Assembly: GCA_900065925.1 (NCBI GenBank) | Contig: LN890280.1 | Span: 488,451-552,450, forward strand | Length of the DNA: 64,000 bases | From: Nitrosotalea devaniterrae | GTDB taxonomy: Archaea; Thermoproteota; Nitrososphaeria; Nitrososphaerales; Nitrosopumilaceae | Direction: 5' to 3' | Shown: piece by piece, positions 53,423 through 62,427 of the stretch | Layout: each line of letters starts with the position of its first letter | How positions within the stretch are numbered: position 1 is the stretch's first letter | Made by a program: the position numbers and the translations under genes | Notes under the pieces: generated by a model | Told to the model about the DNA's origin: nothing | Databases searched by the model: none | Seen by the model: only the letters and a program-made list of their open reading frames with translations

Positions 53423-54829
53423 ATGAAAATTCTGTATTATTCCATAATTGTGATTTCTACCATACTTTTTACTTCTAGTAATTTGATATTTGCCGATAAC
53501 GGAACCTCTACAGATTATGGAAATCTTCCAGAACTACACAAAGGAGAGTTGTCTCAATCGTTTGATGTTGATTGGAACCAGCAACAATACCATGTTTCCA
53601 CTTGGACCAGAAATGGAACAGTCACAAGTGTCAATGCAACAACAAGTGGAATTGAAATTGGTCTTGCACCTTCAAATGATGGCATTCTCATAGTACAGCT
53701 ACCGCGTGATATCTTTGAGCACAAATGGGTGGGATTGGCAAACATTGAAGGTACCTTTGATTATGAACTTCCCAAATTTATTCGGGTTGGACTTGATTGT
53801 AATTCACAGACACTTGAGGGAAACTTTACATCAACTACAAGAACAATACACTTTGAAAATTCTTTTAATGATTACTATACTGGTCCTGGAGGTCCTGTAA
53901 CGCATCATCTTGCAGGCACTTCCTTTTCTGATGTACCTCTTGGAGGATCAATTGTACCTGTAGAGTCAGAACAAAAGATCTGCGGATGGTCTTATGGCAA
54001 ACAAGGCATGTTACTACAGGTAAAAAAAGACTCTAAACCAGACTTTATGCAGATTCAACTACAATCTGAAACAATGGGAAAACACTTTGCTGTGTTTGCA
54101 AACAATATTCCAATTCCTTTCAATCAGATTGAAGATCGAGGCTCAATAACTCTGAATTTCACATATCCTCCATATCAGGATCAGATAACAGTTAACGCCA
54201 GTGCACTAAATGATGTTTCAATATACTCGCCAAAAAAGCAATCAGAATTTGGTATATCTCCTTTTGATATCATATGTACAAATGGGCTTGAAAAGGTAAT
54301 CAAGACACATGATGGTTTTGCAGCATGTGTTTTTGCAAAAGACAAAGAGAAACTGTATGATATTGGGTGGGCAGACAAGACATCAGTCATATCTATATCA
54401 AATCCTCAGCCCACCGTTGGACAATACTTTGAAGCAGGCGGAATACTGTTTAATGTAACGTCTGTTGGTGCAAGTTTTATTGATAGTGAATCAAATAAGG
54501 AAGGTGCACATGTTATAGTAAACATGACGGCACAAAGTTTGAGACACAAGCCTGTGCATGTTGATAACACTAACTTTGCCTTGGATTCTTCTGACAAGTC
54601 AAGAACCGTACAAATTTCTCAATTTGGTAGTTACAATTCTACTGCATATACAATACCTGATGATCATCCCACAAATCTGCAATTTTCATTTCCAACGTGG
54701 ATGAAAAAATCAGAGTTTGGATTAAAGGATCATAGTTTGATAATTTATCTTAAATCAAATGATGGCAATGTTCCAATAATTCCGCTTGAAAAGATTTCAT
54801 GTCAAAGTGGGGATGTGAAATTTTGTTAG
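53423..54829 (+). CDS. Secreted protein of MKILY type with GLQ module
   Basis: 468 aa from ATG 53423 (an in-frame TTG at 53414 overlaps the previous stop and is less likely). Signal peptide MKILYYSIIVISTILFTSSN. It holds beta domains and the two-Cys module FGISPFDIICTNGLEKVIKT...AACVFA...IGWAD (about 275-322). A DUF4352-like domain follows (PTVGQYFEAGGILFNVTSVG to about 440). Extracytoplasmic; function unknown. Confidence 0.6.
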   Translation: MKILYYSIIVISTILFTSSNLIFADNGTSTDYGNLPELHKGELSQSFDVDWNQQQYHVSTWTRNGTVTSVNATTSGIEIGLAPSNDGILIVQLPRDIFEHKWVGLANIEGTFDYELPKFIRVGLDCNSQTLEGNFTSTTRTIHFENSFNDYYTGPGGPVTHHLAGTSFSDVPLGGSIVPVESEQKICGWSYGKQGMLLQVKKDSKPDFMQIQLQSETMGKHFAVFANNIPIPFNQIEDRGSITLNFTYPPYQDQITVNASALNDVSIYSPKKQSEFGISPFDIICTNGLEKVIKTHDGFAACVFAKDKEKLYDIGWADKTSVISISNPQPTVGQYFEAGGILFNVTSVGASFIDSESNKEGAHVIVNMTAQSLRHKPVHVDNTNFALDSSDKSRTVQISQFGSYNSTAYTIPDDHPTNLQFSFPTWMKKSEFGLKDHSLIIYLKSNDGNVPIIPLEKISCQSGDVKFC

Positions 54830-54859
54830 TAATTTATCTTAGTAATAATATTTGAAAGT

Positions 54860-55654
54860 ATGAAAACTCTATACATTCTGATAATTGTGCTTACTCCGAT
54901 AGCATTTTTGCTTTCATTTGCCATCATACCGCATATTGGTCATGCATCATTTGAGGGCGGACCTATGAATTCAATGGTGCTTGCAACTGATCAGGGAGAA
55001 ATACAGATGCCACAAAACAAATGTACTCAAAACCAGAAATTTGGGCCTGGACCACATCCTGCATTTACAGGAGGGCCAGCGCATTGGCCTTGGCCTTCAA
55101 GTGACAATATCACGGGTATTGGTTTTTCAAAAATTGTTCGAGTATATGACAGGGGTGATGAAATAGATAATTTCATACTTGAACCTGGTCACAGTGGACA
55201 AATTAGCTATTCTCTTTTCGTAAAGTCAGATTTTTTCAATCCTAGAAACCTAGCATGGATATCAAACGATGCCGGATTTATGCATCGTTCATCTGATACA
55301 ATAGTGCCTCAGAAAATTTCTGCCATGGGAAACATGACACTTGACAATGGCACAACAAAAAAGACGTGGTTTGTCTGCCAATCAATACCCGGTGGTGCCA
55401 AAGGATGCGGACCCCAGTATGGACAAAGACCTTCAAGTACTGTGTCATTACCGACTATTGTTTTTGATCATCCTGGAGTCTCTGTTTCATATTTTCCACC
55501 AATTGAGCTTGTAGGCATAATTCCAGTAACTATAACTGCTACCGTATATGCTTCCAATGATTCTCCTGAGGGAACATATTGGATGTACTTGGCACCAGGA
55601 CCTAATGATGGAGGACCTGAAGTGCTCTTAACTGTAGGAAATTGTTCCAAATGA
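54860..55654 (+). CDS. Secreted hypothetical protein
   Basis: 264 aa. Signal peptide MKTLYILIIVLTPIAFLLSF...GHA, then a Gly/Pro-rich stretch (FGPGPHPAFTGGPAHWPWPS) and a beta domain ending PEGTYWMYLAPGPNDGGP. Two lone Cys (VCQS, KGCGP) and a terminal NCSK are present. Stop overlaps the next ATG. Family not recognised. Confidence 0.55.
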   Translation: MKTLYILIIVLTPIAFLLSFAIIPHIGHASFEGGPMNSMVLATDQGEIQMPQNKCTQNQKFGPGPHPAFTGGPAHWPWPSSDNITGIGFSKIVRVYDRGDEIDNFILEPGHSGQISYSLFVKSDFFNPRNLAWISNDAGFMHRSSDTIVPQKISAMGNMTLDNGTTKKTWFVCQSIPGGAKGCGPQYGQRPSSTVSLPTIVFDHPGVSVSYFPPIELVGIIPVTITATVYASNDSPEGTYWMYLAPGPNDGGPEVLLTVGNCSK

Positions 55655-56772
55655 AAATTCTACATGTTGGAATGATTGCGATTTCGCTTTTGATGTTTGG
55701 TTGTATGTCAAATGTTTCAGCATCTTCTAATTCAATCATCTTAAACAGCAGTAAAGTTCAGGAAATTTTGTCTCCCGAATTAATTCCGTATCTTGTTAAC
55801 CATGGTTATGCCATAGTACCCAGCAATACCACTGAATGGTTTTTGTGGCACAGTCACTTTAATGACATTTCAAATTACAGTGATATTGCATTTACTGGAG
55901 ATGTAGTGTCAAAAAATATTGTAAATGTTAAATCATCTTATATTGTAGGAAATATTACATCGACCCTTTCATTCATGGAGGGAACTCAATATATCACAGG
56001 ACCTCCTTTCAAGAAAATCAATTATACTCTAAATCTTGATCAATATACAATACATGTGGATAAATTTTTGAAAAACCCACAAACTTCGAACAATATGACA
56101 ATTAGAGAACCCATCGTTGATCCTATTTATCACTCTGATCCTCCTGGTCCTAGATTTAATATTGGAGATCATGTATTGTTTTATGTAAAAAATTTTAATG
56201 GATCTAACGCATATTCACAAAATTCTTTCATAATTCCAGATACTTGTAATGCAACAGATGTTTTTGGACAAAACCGTTATTTTGGAAGTGATTACACTAT
56301 GACACAAAATGGCATAAAGGTGGATTACAATATCTCTGGAGACAAGCCACCTTTTACTGCAAATCTACCAATTCAATTTATGTATAGTAGTAAGATAGAC
56401 ACACTATCTGGAAAATATTTTGCTGTCCGATATGACATAGTAGATGATCCGTCATTCAGAATTATTTCAAGTAAGGAGATCAATGTAAATTCCAAAAAAT
56501 GTGAGTGGATGGAATCAGCAGATTGGGAATTGAGCCTAAAAAGTGGCAAGTATTATTCAAATATTTATATAAAAAATGACGATGGTACGTTTAGGCAAAC
56601 AGCCAGCATGGGATTCTCTGTCATACCAAATGCAACAAAAACTTTGTTATCATCATCCCAACTAAATCATGGAGAAATTTCAAAATCTCCAGAATTTCCA
56701 TATGCATTATCAATATTACTAATCGGTTTTGTTTCTGTAATTGTTTTTTATAGGATAAAGATTAGAAAATGA
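55651..56772 (+). CDS. PEF-CTERM surface protein
   Basis: 373 aa from ATG 55651, which overlaps the previous stop (ATGA); the TTG at 55642 would overlap further. Signal peptide MKILHVGMIAISLLMFGCMS (a Cys within a lipobox-like stretch may matter). An OB-like beta domain (FTGDVVSKNIVNVKSSYIVG to LFYVKNFNGSN) follows, then a tail SPEFPYALSILLIGFVSV...YRIKIRK, a PEF-CTERM sorting signal. Coupled to the next gene by ATGA. Confidence 0.65.
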   Translation: MKILHVGMIAISLLMFGCMSNVSASSNSIILNSSKVQEILSPELIPYLVNHGYAIVPSNTTEWFLWHSHFNDISNYSDIAFTGDVVSKNIVNVKSSYIVGNITSTLSFMEGTQYITGPPFKKINYTLNLDQYTIHVDKFLKNPQTSNNMTIREPIVDPIYHSDPPGPRFNIGDHVLFYVKNFNGSNAYSQNSFIIPDTCNATDVFGQNRYFGSDYTMTQNGIKVDYNISGDKPPFTANLPIQFMYSSKIDTLSGKYFAVRYDIVDDPSFRIISSKEINVNSKKCEWMESADWELSLKSGKYYSNIYIKNDDGTFRQTASMGFSVIPNATKTLLSSSQLNHGEISKSPEFPYALSILLIGFVSVIVFYRIKIRK

Positions 56773-58196
56773 AAACTCTTCACTTTTTGATCATAGGAAT
56801 TGTAGGACTTGTAGTATCGGGATTTGGTGAAACGCGTGCAGAACAATCTATAACTCTCACACCATTTGATATATCATTTTTGAAAACTGATTTTAACAGA
56901 ACCGGAATATCGCACCAGATTATTGTCATAAAACCAAATCAAACCTCATCCATTCATGTAATGGTGTACAATAATGACAACAAGACACATCAGGTAAATC
57001 TACAGATTCCTATGGAAAACCTTGCAAACTTTGTATCCTCTTATTCATTTACTCCATCTTCTCTTACAATATATCCACACACATCCAATGCAACTATTCT
57101 ACACATAACGGCAGCTGGCATCAATGATATTCAAACAGGATTTGTCAACATATTGACTCAAGACAAGTCGTTTGGAATGAGATCCAAGGGATTCTATTTG
57201 GCAATTGGCAATGACATACCAGAATCCAGACTTGATTGGATTGACCAGTCCCTCCGCGAAGCAATGCCAGGTACTGCATTTCCCAACCTTCACGCTTTTT
57301 ATGAAACAGAAAACAAAATCATACCTGATAATGTATTTGGCATGCCAAGATATCTTCCAAAAGGATACCAGTTACAAGGATTCTCAGAGATTGCTCCAGG
57401 ACCGTTACTAGTTTACGCTCCTATTCAAATCACAACAAACACTACCATGATAGATTTTCTCCATTCAGGTGGAATAGTGGCATACTATGAGGTAAACGAT
57501 CCAGCCTTTGATCTTAATAAATGGCTGACTGCATATGTAGGACAAAACGAAGCACAAGAGGTGGTCATCAACGGCATAACAGGTGTGGCCATTGAACAGC
57601 AAAAAAGGCAAACAGACAACATGCCTTTTACCTCTCCTGCAGTAATACTGCTTTTCAAAGGTACATCCCAGATTGAAATGTATGGCAACATATCACTTGA
57701 GGAGCTGCTAAAAGTTGCATCATCTGTTCTAGTAATAAATGAGAGTCAAGCAGTATCTGCTCAGTGTAGAGAAGACAAAGATTTTCCTGGCAAGCCTTGC
57801 AATGACGCAATCGATACATCAAACCCAAATCAAAAACCCATCTTAGGTGACAAAAGTGACTGGCAAGCATTCTACAACATGAAAGGAAAAGAGTGGATAG
57901 AATCAAAAAAACAAGAGATGTACTTTGCAGATGAGAATGGGATCTTAAAAGAATGGTACGAATATGGCGGTAGCTCTGGACACTTTGCAAATGCTGATGT
58001 CTGGTACTATTACAGCTTGTATGGTGAATCACCAGATATCAAAAGATACTATAATGAAGCAGTTCAGGAAAACTGGGTTTATCCTATAATTACGTATTAT
58101 TATGCAAGTCCGATTGTTTTTGTAATTGTTGGTATTGCGGCTGTTATTGTGGGATTTCTTATATCAAAAAAGATTCTGGTGAAAATTAAGAAATGA
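56769..58196 (+). CDS. Membrane-anchored extracytoplasmic protein
   Basis: 475 aa. Signal peptide MKTLHFLIIGIVGLVVSGFG, a beta domain (HQIIVIKPNQTSSIHVMVYN), a central alpha/beta region, and a C-terminal transmembrane helix (SPIVFVIVGIAAVIVGFLIS) with a Lys-rich inside tail. No PEF motif. Two Cys (AQCREDKDFPGKPC) may form a disulfide. Function unknown; fourth-from-last gene of the operon. Confidence 0.55.
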   Translation: MKTLHFLIIGIVGLVVSGFGETRAEQSITLTPFDISFLKTDFNRTGISHQIIVIKPNQTSSIHVMVYNNDNKTHQVNLQIPMENLANFVSSYSFTPSSLTIYPHTSNATILHITAAGINDIQTGFVNILTQDKSFGMRSKGFYLAIGNDIPESRLDWIDQSLREAMPGTAFPNLHAFYETENKIIPDNVFGMPRYLPKGYQLQGFSEIAPGPLLVYAPIQITTNTTMIDFLHSGGIVAYYEVNDPAFDLNKWLTAYVGQNEAQEVVINGITGVAIEQQKRQTDNMPFTSPAVILLFKGTSQIEMYGNISLEELLKVASSVLVINESQAVSAQCREDKDFPGKPCNDAIDTSNPNQKPILGDKSDWQAFYNMKGKEWIESKKQEMYFADENGILKEWYEYGGSSGHFANADVWYYYSLYGESPDIKRYYNEAVQENWVYPIITYYYASPIVFVIVGIAAVIVGFLISKKILVKIKK

Positions 58197-59638
58197 AAAC
58201 TCTACGTCTTGTAATAATCATAACATTAGGAATTTTAGCAACAAGTATGGTTGCATTTGTTTTAAACTCTTATCTTAATACGCATCCTCCTCTTACACTG
58301 CAAAACACTGAATCTCACAATGATTCTTCAAGCGCAAATCCTGGAAATTATGACACTACAAGTGTTTCAACCATTATAATTCCAAAAGGTTCTAGCGATC
58401 CTAGTTCTGGGAAAAATTATGAACCAAGGTACCTGCTAGTTGTTCTTGGTGTAAACAATACAGTCAGATGGATAAACGAGGATGATTTGCCGGGTGCAAT
58501 AGTAGCCGACACCGACAATCAACCCGATCCTCTTTTTGAAAAGGGCCCTTACAGTAATGGAGTCATAATGTCTGGTAAATCATTTAATTTTACTTTCACA
58601 AAAATAGGTGAATATCAATACGATACAGAGCCGCACCCGTGGCTCTATGGCTGGGTCTTGGTATTGCCACAATCTCTAGAAAATGCAACTCAGACAGTTA
58701 TTGTAAATGACACTAAAATTCCTGGACCATGTGAAATATTTGCATTGCCTTGTCCCAATAGTACTAGTTTTACAGCTCAAAAGTTTGGGTCTAATGTCTA
58801 CGTGGAAAAAGTAACTGTCAATGGATATGACAAGTATGCAATAGTGCATCCTTCAAGGAACTGTGTGTATCCTCCAAGCTATGATGGAAATAAAACATGT
58901 CGAAATCCAGATGATCTTGCAATTTTAAGACTGGTAGGAATAGATACTTCAATTCCACGGGAAAATCTAAACATCACAATAAACGGTCTGAATTCAACAT
59001 ATGTCATGGGTGACCCCATAAATTTTGGAATAAAAGTAAAGGGTTATGGTCATTGCGATTTTCCATCCGTTCTTGTAATCCATGAGGGTGTCATAGTATG
59101 GCAGAGTAAGACAACACAGACTTCATGTCCTTTCACTATGAGTCAGATTGATGATAAATACACCATAGGAGACTTGGGAGGACCATTATATCTCAACCAA
59201 TCTGGGACATATACGGTACATGTAGGATATGCATCAAACATGACTGAAAAGAGATTTGGTGTTATACAATATCAAAAAACAACCACATTTGATACTGGAA
59301 TCCACCCATTTTCCATTAATGTAACAAATACGAACTTTACACTAAATTACAACATATTTGGAAACAACAAAGTACTTGATGCAAATATGGATATGCAATC
59401 AAAATCTCTAATACTGTCATTGGAAACAACAAGTAATGGAACATTGGCATTAACTATGCCTAGAGCAATGATTGATGCAAAACTACCAACTGGTAATGAT
59501 GACAAATTCTATGTGTTGGTAAATGGTCAGGAATCCATTTTCCAGGAAGTCAAGACTACTACAACTGATAGAACCATATTAATTCCATTTACAAATGAAA
59601 CTCATGTGATAGAAATAATCGGAGCGCAGATAATATAA
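58193..59638 (+). CDS. Secreted protein with degenerate cupredoxin domain
   Basis: 481 aa. Signal anchor MKTLRLVIIITLGILATSMV. Residues about 60-165 form a plastocyanin-like domain (NTVRWINEDDLPGAI to GEYQYDTEPHPWLYGWVLVL). The copper ligands are mostly lost: the first His is replaced (DLPGAI instead of a PHT-type motif), Cys is Thr, and the axial Met is Leu; only the His of HPW remains. Beta domains follow, the last similar to the 36951 protein C-terminus. Probably structural rather than electron-carrying. Confidence 0.65.
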   Translation: MKTLRLVIIITLGILATSMVAFVLNSYLNTHPPLTLQNTESHNDSSSANPGNYDTTSVSTIIIPKGSSDPSSGKNYEPRYLLVVLGVNNTVRWINEDDLPGAIVADTDNQPDPLFEKGPYSNGVIMSGKSFNFTFTKIGEYQYDTEPHPWLYGWVLVLPQSLENATQTVIVNDTKIPGPCEIFALPCPNSTSFTAQKFGSNVYVEKVTVNGYDKYAIVHPSRNCVYPPSYDGNKTCRNPDDLAILRLVGIDTSIPRENLNITINGLNSTYVMGDPINFGIKVKGYGHCDFPSVLVIHEGVIVWQSKTTQTSCPFTMSQIDDKYTIGDLGGPLYLNQSGTYTVHVGYASNMTEKRFGVIQYQKTTTFDTGIHPFSINVTNTNFTLNYNIFGNNKVLDANMDMQSKSLILSLETTSNGTLALTMPRAMIDAKLPTGNDDKFYVLVNGQESIFQEVKTTTTDRTILIPFTNETHVIEIIGAQII

Positions 59639-59651
59639 TCAAATTTAAAAA

Positions 59652-61061
59652 ATGAAAGCTCTGAATCTTACAATTCTAATATTATCTGGAATTGCAATCA
59701 TTATGGGAGTTAACTTTGACGCATATGCAACATGTGTTCTTGGTCCAAATGGGACACAAGAATGTGCAGGTCCCCCTGTCTTGCACATGACCGTAAACGC
59801 ACAAAGTAACAGATATGCTACTGATGATACCGTAACAATTTTTGGTCATGTTGATCAAGTTCTTCTGGATCAAGATAATGATGTAATCCAGGTTGAAATC
59901 TACAACCCAAATAATGTTTTGTATAAATCTAACAAAATTAATGTAAGCCAAAATGGCACATATTCATATTCCTTCAAAATTAATGGTGTCCTTGGAATTT
60001 CAGGATGGTACGATGCCAAGATTATTCCTACGCCAACAGAATGGACAGGAATTGGTTTCAATTATGAATCTACTCCATATCATGTAACAATTGGAAACAC
60101 AACTTTTCCAATCATATACAAGATTGATGGCGGTAAGATTAATTCTATAGATGTAAACCCTCATGAGACCTCTATTACAATACATGCAAACCAAGTACGA
60201 TGGATGACCTTGGATCTGCCAAGAAACCTACTTGACGCTAAAGATGATAAAAATAATGACATTTCATTTCTAGTCTTTACAAATTATACCGCAACTAATT
60301 TCAAAGAGATTAGTTCTGATGAAAATACACGAACATTAACATTGGAAGTGCCCCCAATAACGGAAAAATACGACATATTTGAAAGGGAAAATGCAGACAT
60401 CAAGATAATAGGTACAACACTTGCACCACTGGTAAACCGTGATGTTATTCCGTACCATGTGGCATCACCTATTTCCCAGCAAAAATCAGGAATCCCGATA
60501 AAAGAGATAGACTGTGCAGATGGCCTTCAACTAGTGGTAAAGTCAGACGGAAAGACACCGGCATGTGTAAAACCTGATACTGTTGGCATGCTGATTCTAC
60601 GTGGATGGGCATCTGTCAACGACCTGCCCTCCAATCTTGTCTGCAATCAAGACTGTAAAAACATGGTAGAAAAAGCAGGATATGCATGTAATGCAGAAGG
60701 TGATATTTTTTCATGCCATATTCAAAACTCTGCAAATGTTACCCAAGTTATCATACCACATGGCTCATCGAACCAACAATCAAACACATACAATTACATT
60801 CCAAACAAGATTACACTGATCTTGGGAACAAATAGCACGGTACAGTGGTACAACCAAGATGATGTACCAAATAGTATTACAAGTGATCTGAAGAAATTTG
60901 ATTCTACTTTTATCATGCCAAACCATTCTTGGACATTTGTTTTTGACAGACCAGGGATCTATTGGTATCACAGTGAACAGCACCCTTGGATGCATGCAGA
61001 GATAATTGTTTTGCCAAGTGAATTTGTACCTGTTACGCCAAAAGGACCAATACACCCATGA
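59652..61061 (+). CDS. Secreted protein with GLQ module and copper-less cupredoxin domain
   Basis: 469 aa. Signal peptide MKALNLTILILSGIAIIMGV...AYA, an Ig-like domain (about 30-145), a second beta domain, and the two-Cys module QKSGIPIKEIDCADGLQ...PACVKP...RGWAS (277-320). The C-terminal plastocyanin-like domain (NSTVQWYNQDDVPNSI to GIYWYHSEQHPWMHAEIIVL) keeps His and Met but has Asn for the first His and Ser for the Cys ligand. Last gene of the operon. Confidence 0.65.
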   Translation: MKALNLTILILSGIAIIMGVNFDAYATCVLGPNGTQECAGPPVLHMTVNAQSNRYATDDTVTIFGHVDQVLLDQDNDVIQVEIYNPNNVLYKSNKINVSQNGTYSYSFKINGVLGISGWYDAKIIPTPTEWTGIGFNYESTPYHVTIGNTTFPIIYKIDGGKINSIDVNPHETSITIHANQVRWMTLDLPRNLLDAKDDKNNDISFLVFTNYTATNFKEISSDENTRTLTLEVPPITEKYDIFERENADIKIIGTTLAPLVNRDVIPYHVASPISQQKSGIPIKEIDCADGLQLVVKSDGKTPACVKPDTVGMLILRGWASVNDLPSNLVCNQDCKNMVEKAGYACNAEGDIFSCHIQNSANVTQVIIPHGSSNQQSNTYNYIPNKITLILGTNSTVQWYNQDDVPNSITSDLKKFDSTFIMPNHSWTFVFDRPGIYWYHSEQHPWMHAEIIVLPSEFVPVTPKGPIHP

Positions 61062-61085
61062 TATCTAAATGAAAAACTCTACCTC

Positions 61086-62048
61086 TTAGAACTCTTTTAT
61101 TGCCTGTAGCAAAAACAGGTCATAATCAAGACGCCCTTCTGGATAACAGTCAAGCATTATCCCATTGTGAATTCCGTGAAAACTCCAGTCTTTGCATTCT
61201 CTATCGTACTCAAACTTGGAATTGTCAAACTTCCAGTCAAAGCCATTTCTGATGTGGGAGTCTGGGTACCCATGTCCTCTTACAAGTGTTACAGTGTTAT
61301 TCCAGTAGTTTACTGTCACCTTGGCATAGAGTGAGTTTGGATAAAGGTACATGACATGTTTGTGGCCAGTTATGGCATCAAACTCTCTTTGTGTAACATA
61401 CTCGTTGTGTAATACTATTACCTTGTCATACTGTTCTAATATGTGGGGATTTTTGTCAATGTCAATGTCTGTTACGGTGTTGTATCCCAGAGACTCTAAA
61501 ACCTTGAGCCCGTTTGAGCTGTCCATTAGGGTATGAATATCATCACGTATTTTTATGGTAAGGCAATTCTTGCATTCTCCCCTGTAATGAGCATAAAACC
61601 CATTTTCAGAATATGCACTAGATGTAAGAACGGGTATGATCACTACTGATTTTCTGGTCTCGTTGAACACTGATACGCTTTTCATCTCGTGATTCATTTT
61701 TGAAATAAATGTATAATTCAACTTGATGACGTCATTTTTTATTAAATACCTTATTGTACCAACATATTCCTTGTCAGAGACCAAACCAATGCTCCAAAAA
61801 TATGATATATCCTTGAATTCCTTTGGTGTTTCCTGTTTGGTGTGGTTGCCTACTGTAGCATACCTTATTGGTATTACCTTGTTTTCAACTGACCATTTTA
61901 TACTGTTGACATATTGCTCATCTGAAATTTTTCCATCATGCCAGAGATTGACATTTTTTTTGATCCAATGCGGAATTGATTCATCTTGGTGATGTGGCAG
62001 AAAAGATGCAATAAATAAAGCAAATATGATCCAGAGAACCAAGTGCAT
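61086..62048 (-). CDS. Secreted protein with IPxWIK repeats
   Basis: 320 aa from ATG 62048 (MHLVLWIIFALFIASFLPHH, signal peptide); the frame runs on to 62186, but a TATA box (ATTATATATACTC, about 62068-62080) lies about 25 bases before 62048. IPHWIKKNVNLWHDGKIS and a second copy near residue 75 match the repeats in the 5084 gene. The C-terminal 200 residues contain ECKNCLT and KHVMYLYPNSLYAKVTV, of unknown fold. Probably exported. Confidence 0.6.
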   Translation of the reverse strand: MHLVLWIIFALFIASFLPHHQDESIPHWIKKNVNLWHDGKISDEQYVNSIKWSVENKVIPIRYATVGNHTKQETPKEFKDISYFWSIGLVSDKEYVGTIRYLIKNDVIKLNYTFISKMNHEMKSVSVFNETRKSVVIIPVLTSSAYSENGFYAHYRGECKNCLTIKIRDDIHTLMDSSNGLKVLESLGYNTVTDIDIDKNPHILEQYDKVIVLHNEYVTQREFDAITGHKHVMYLYPNSLYAKVTVNYWNNTVTLVRGHGYPDSHIRNGFDWKFDNSKFEYDRECKDWSFHGIHNGIMLDCYPEGRLDYDLFLLQAIKEF

Positions 62049-62198
62049 TATTTGGATTCTGAGTATTGAGTATATATAATGTCCAGTACTAGTACCGTAC
62101 ATGCTGAGACAAACGATTGTCAGCATAGAATATTGTTCTATATATTTTGTTTTTAAGAGACTTGAAAATATACTATTTTTGTACACTGGTGATAAGTT

Positions 62199-62360
62199 AT
62201 GAACATTAGACTAGAACCAAAAGATGTTGCCAGGATGAATACTTTTGATAACAATAGATGTAGAAAATGTCTTCAGCTGTTCAAAGAAGGTGATATCGTT
62301 GAGAAAATAGGTGCACGTCCATCAAAATATTACCATAGGGAATGTTTCAGACCTTATTGA
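62199..62360 (+). CDS. Small zinc-finger protein
   Basis: 53 aa: MNIRLEPKDVARMNTFDN, then CRKCLQLF and YYHRECF. The CxxC...HxxC pattern resembles half of a LIM/PARP-type zinc finger. It sits just before promoter copy E. Function unknown. Confidence 0.55.
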   Translation: MNIRLEPKDVARMNTFDNNRCRKCLQLFKEGDIVEKIGARPSKYYHRECFRPY

Positions 62361-62368
62361 TTGTGTTG

Positions 62369-62427
62369 AAAACTAGAAGAATCCTGCATCAGTTTTTTAA
62401 ACTGTATATGTACAGTACAAGTATAAA
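62369..62427 (+). promoter_or_regulatory. Shared surface-gene promoter cassette, copy E
   Basis: AAAACTAGAAGAATCCTGC, then ATCAGTTTTTTAAACTGT, then ATGTACAGTACAAG and ATG 62428. The CCAGTACAT box is slightly altered (ACAGTACAA). Confidence 0.75.
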
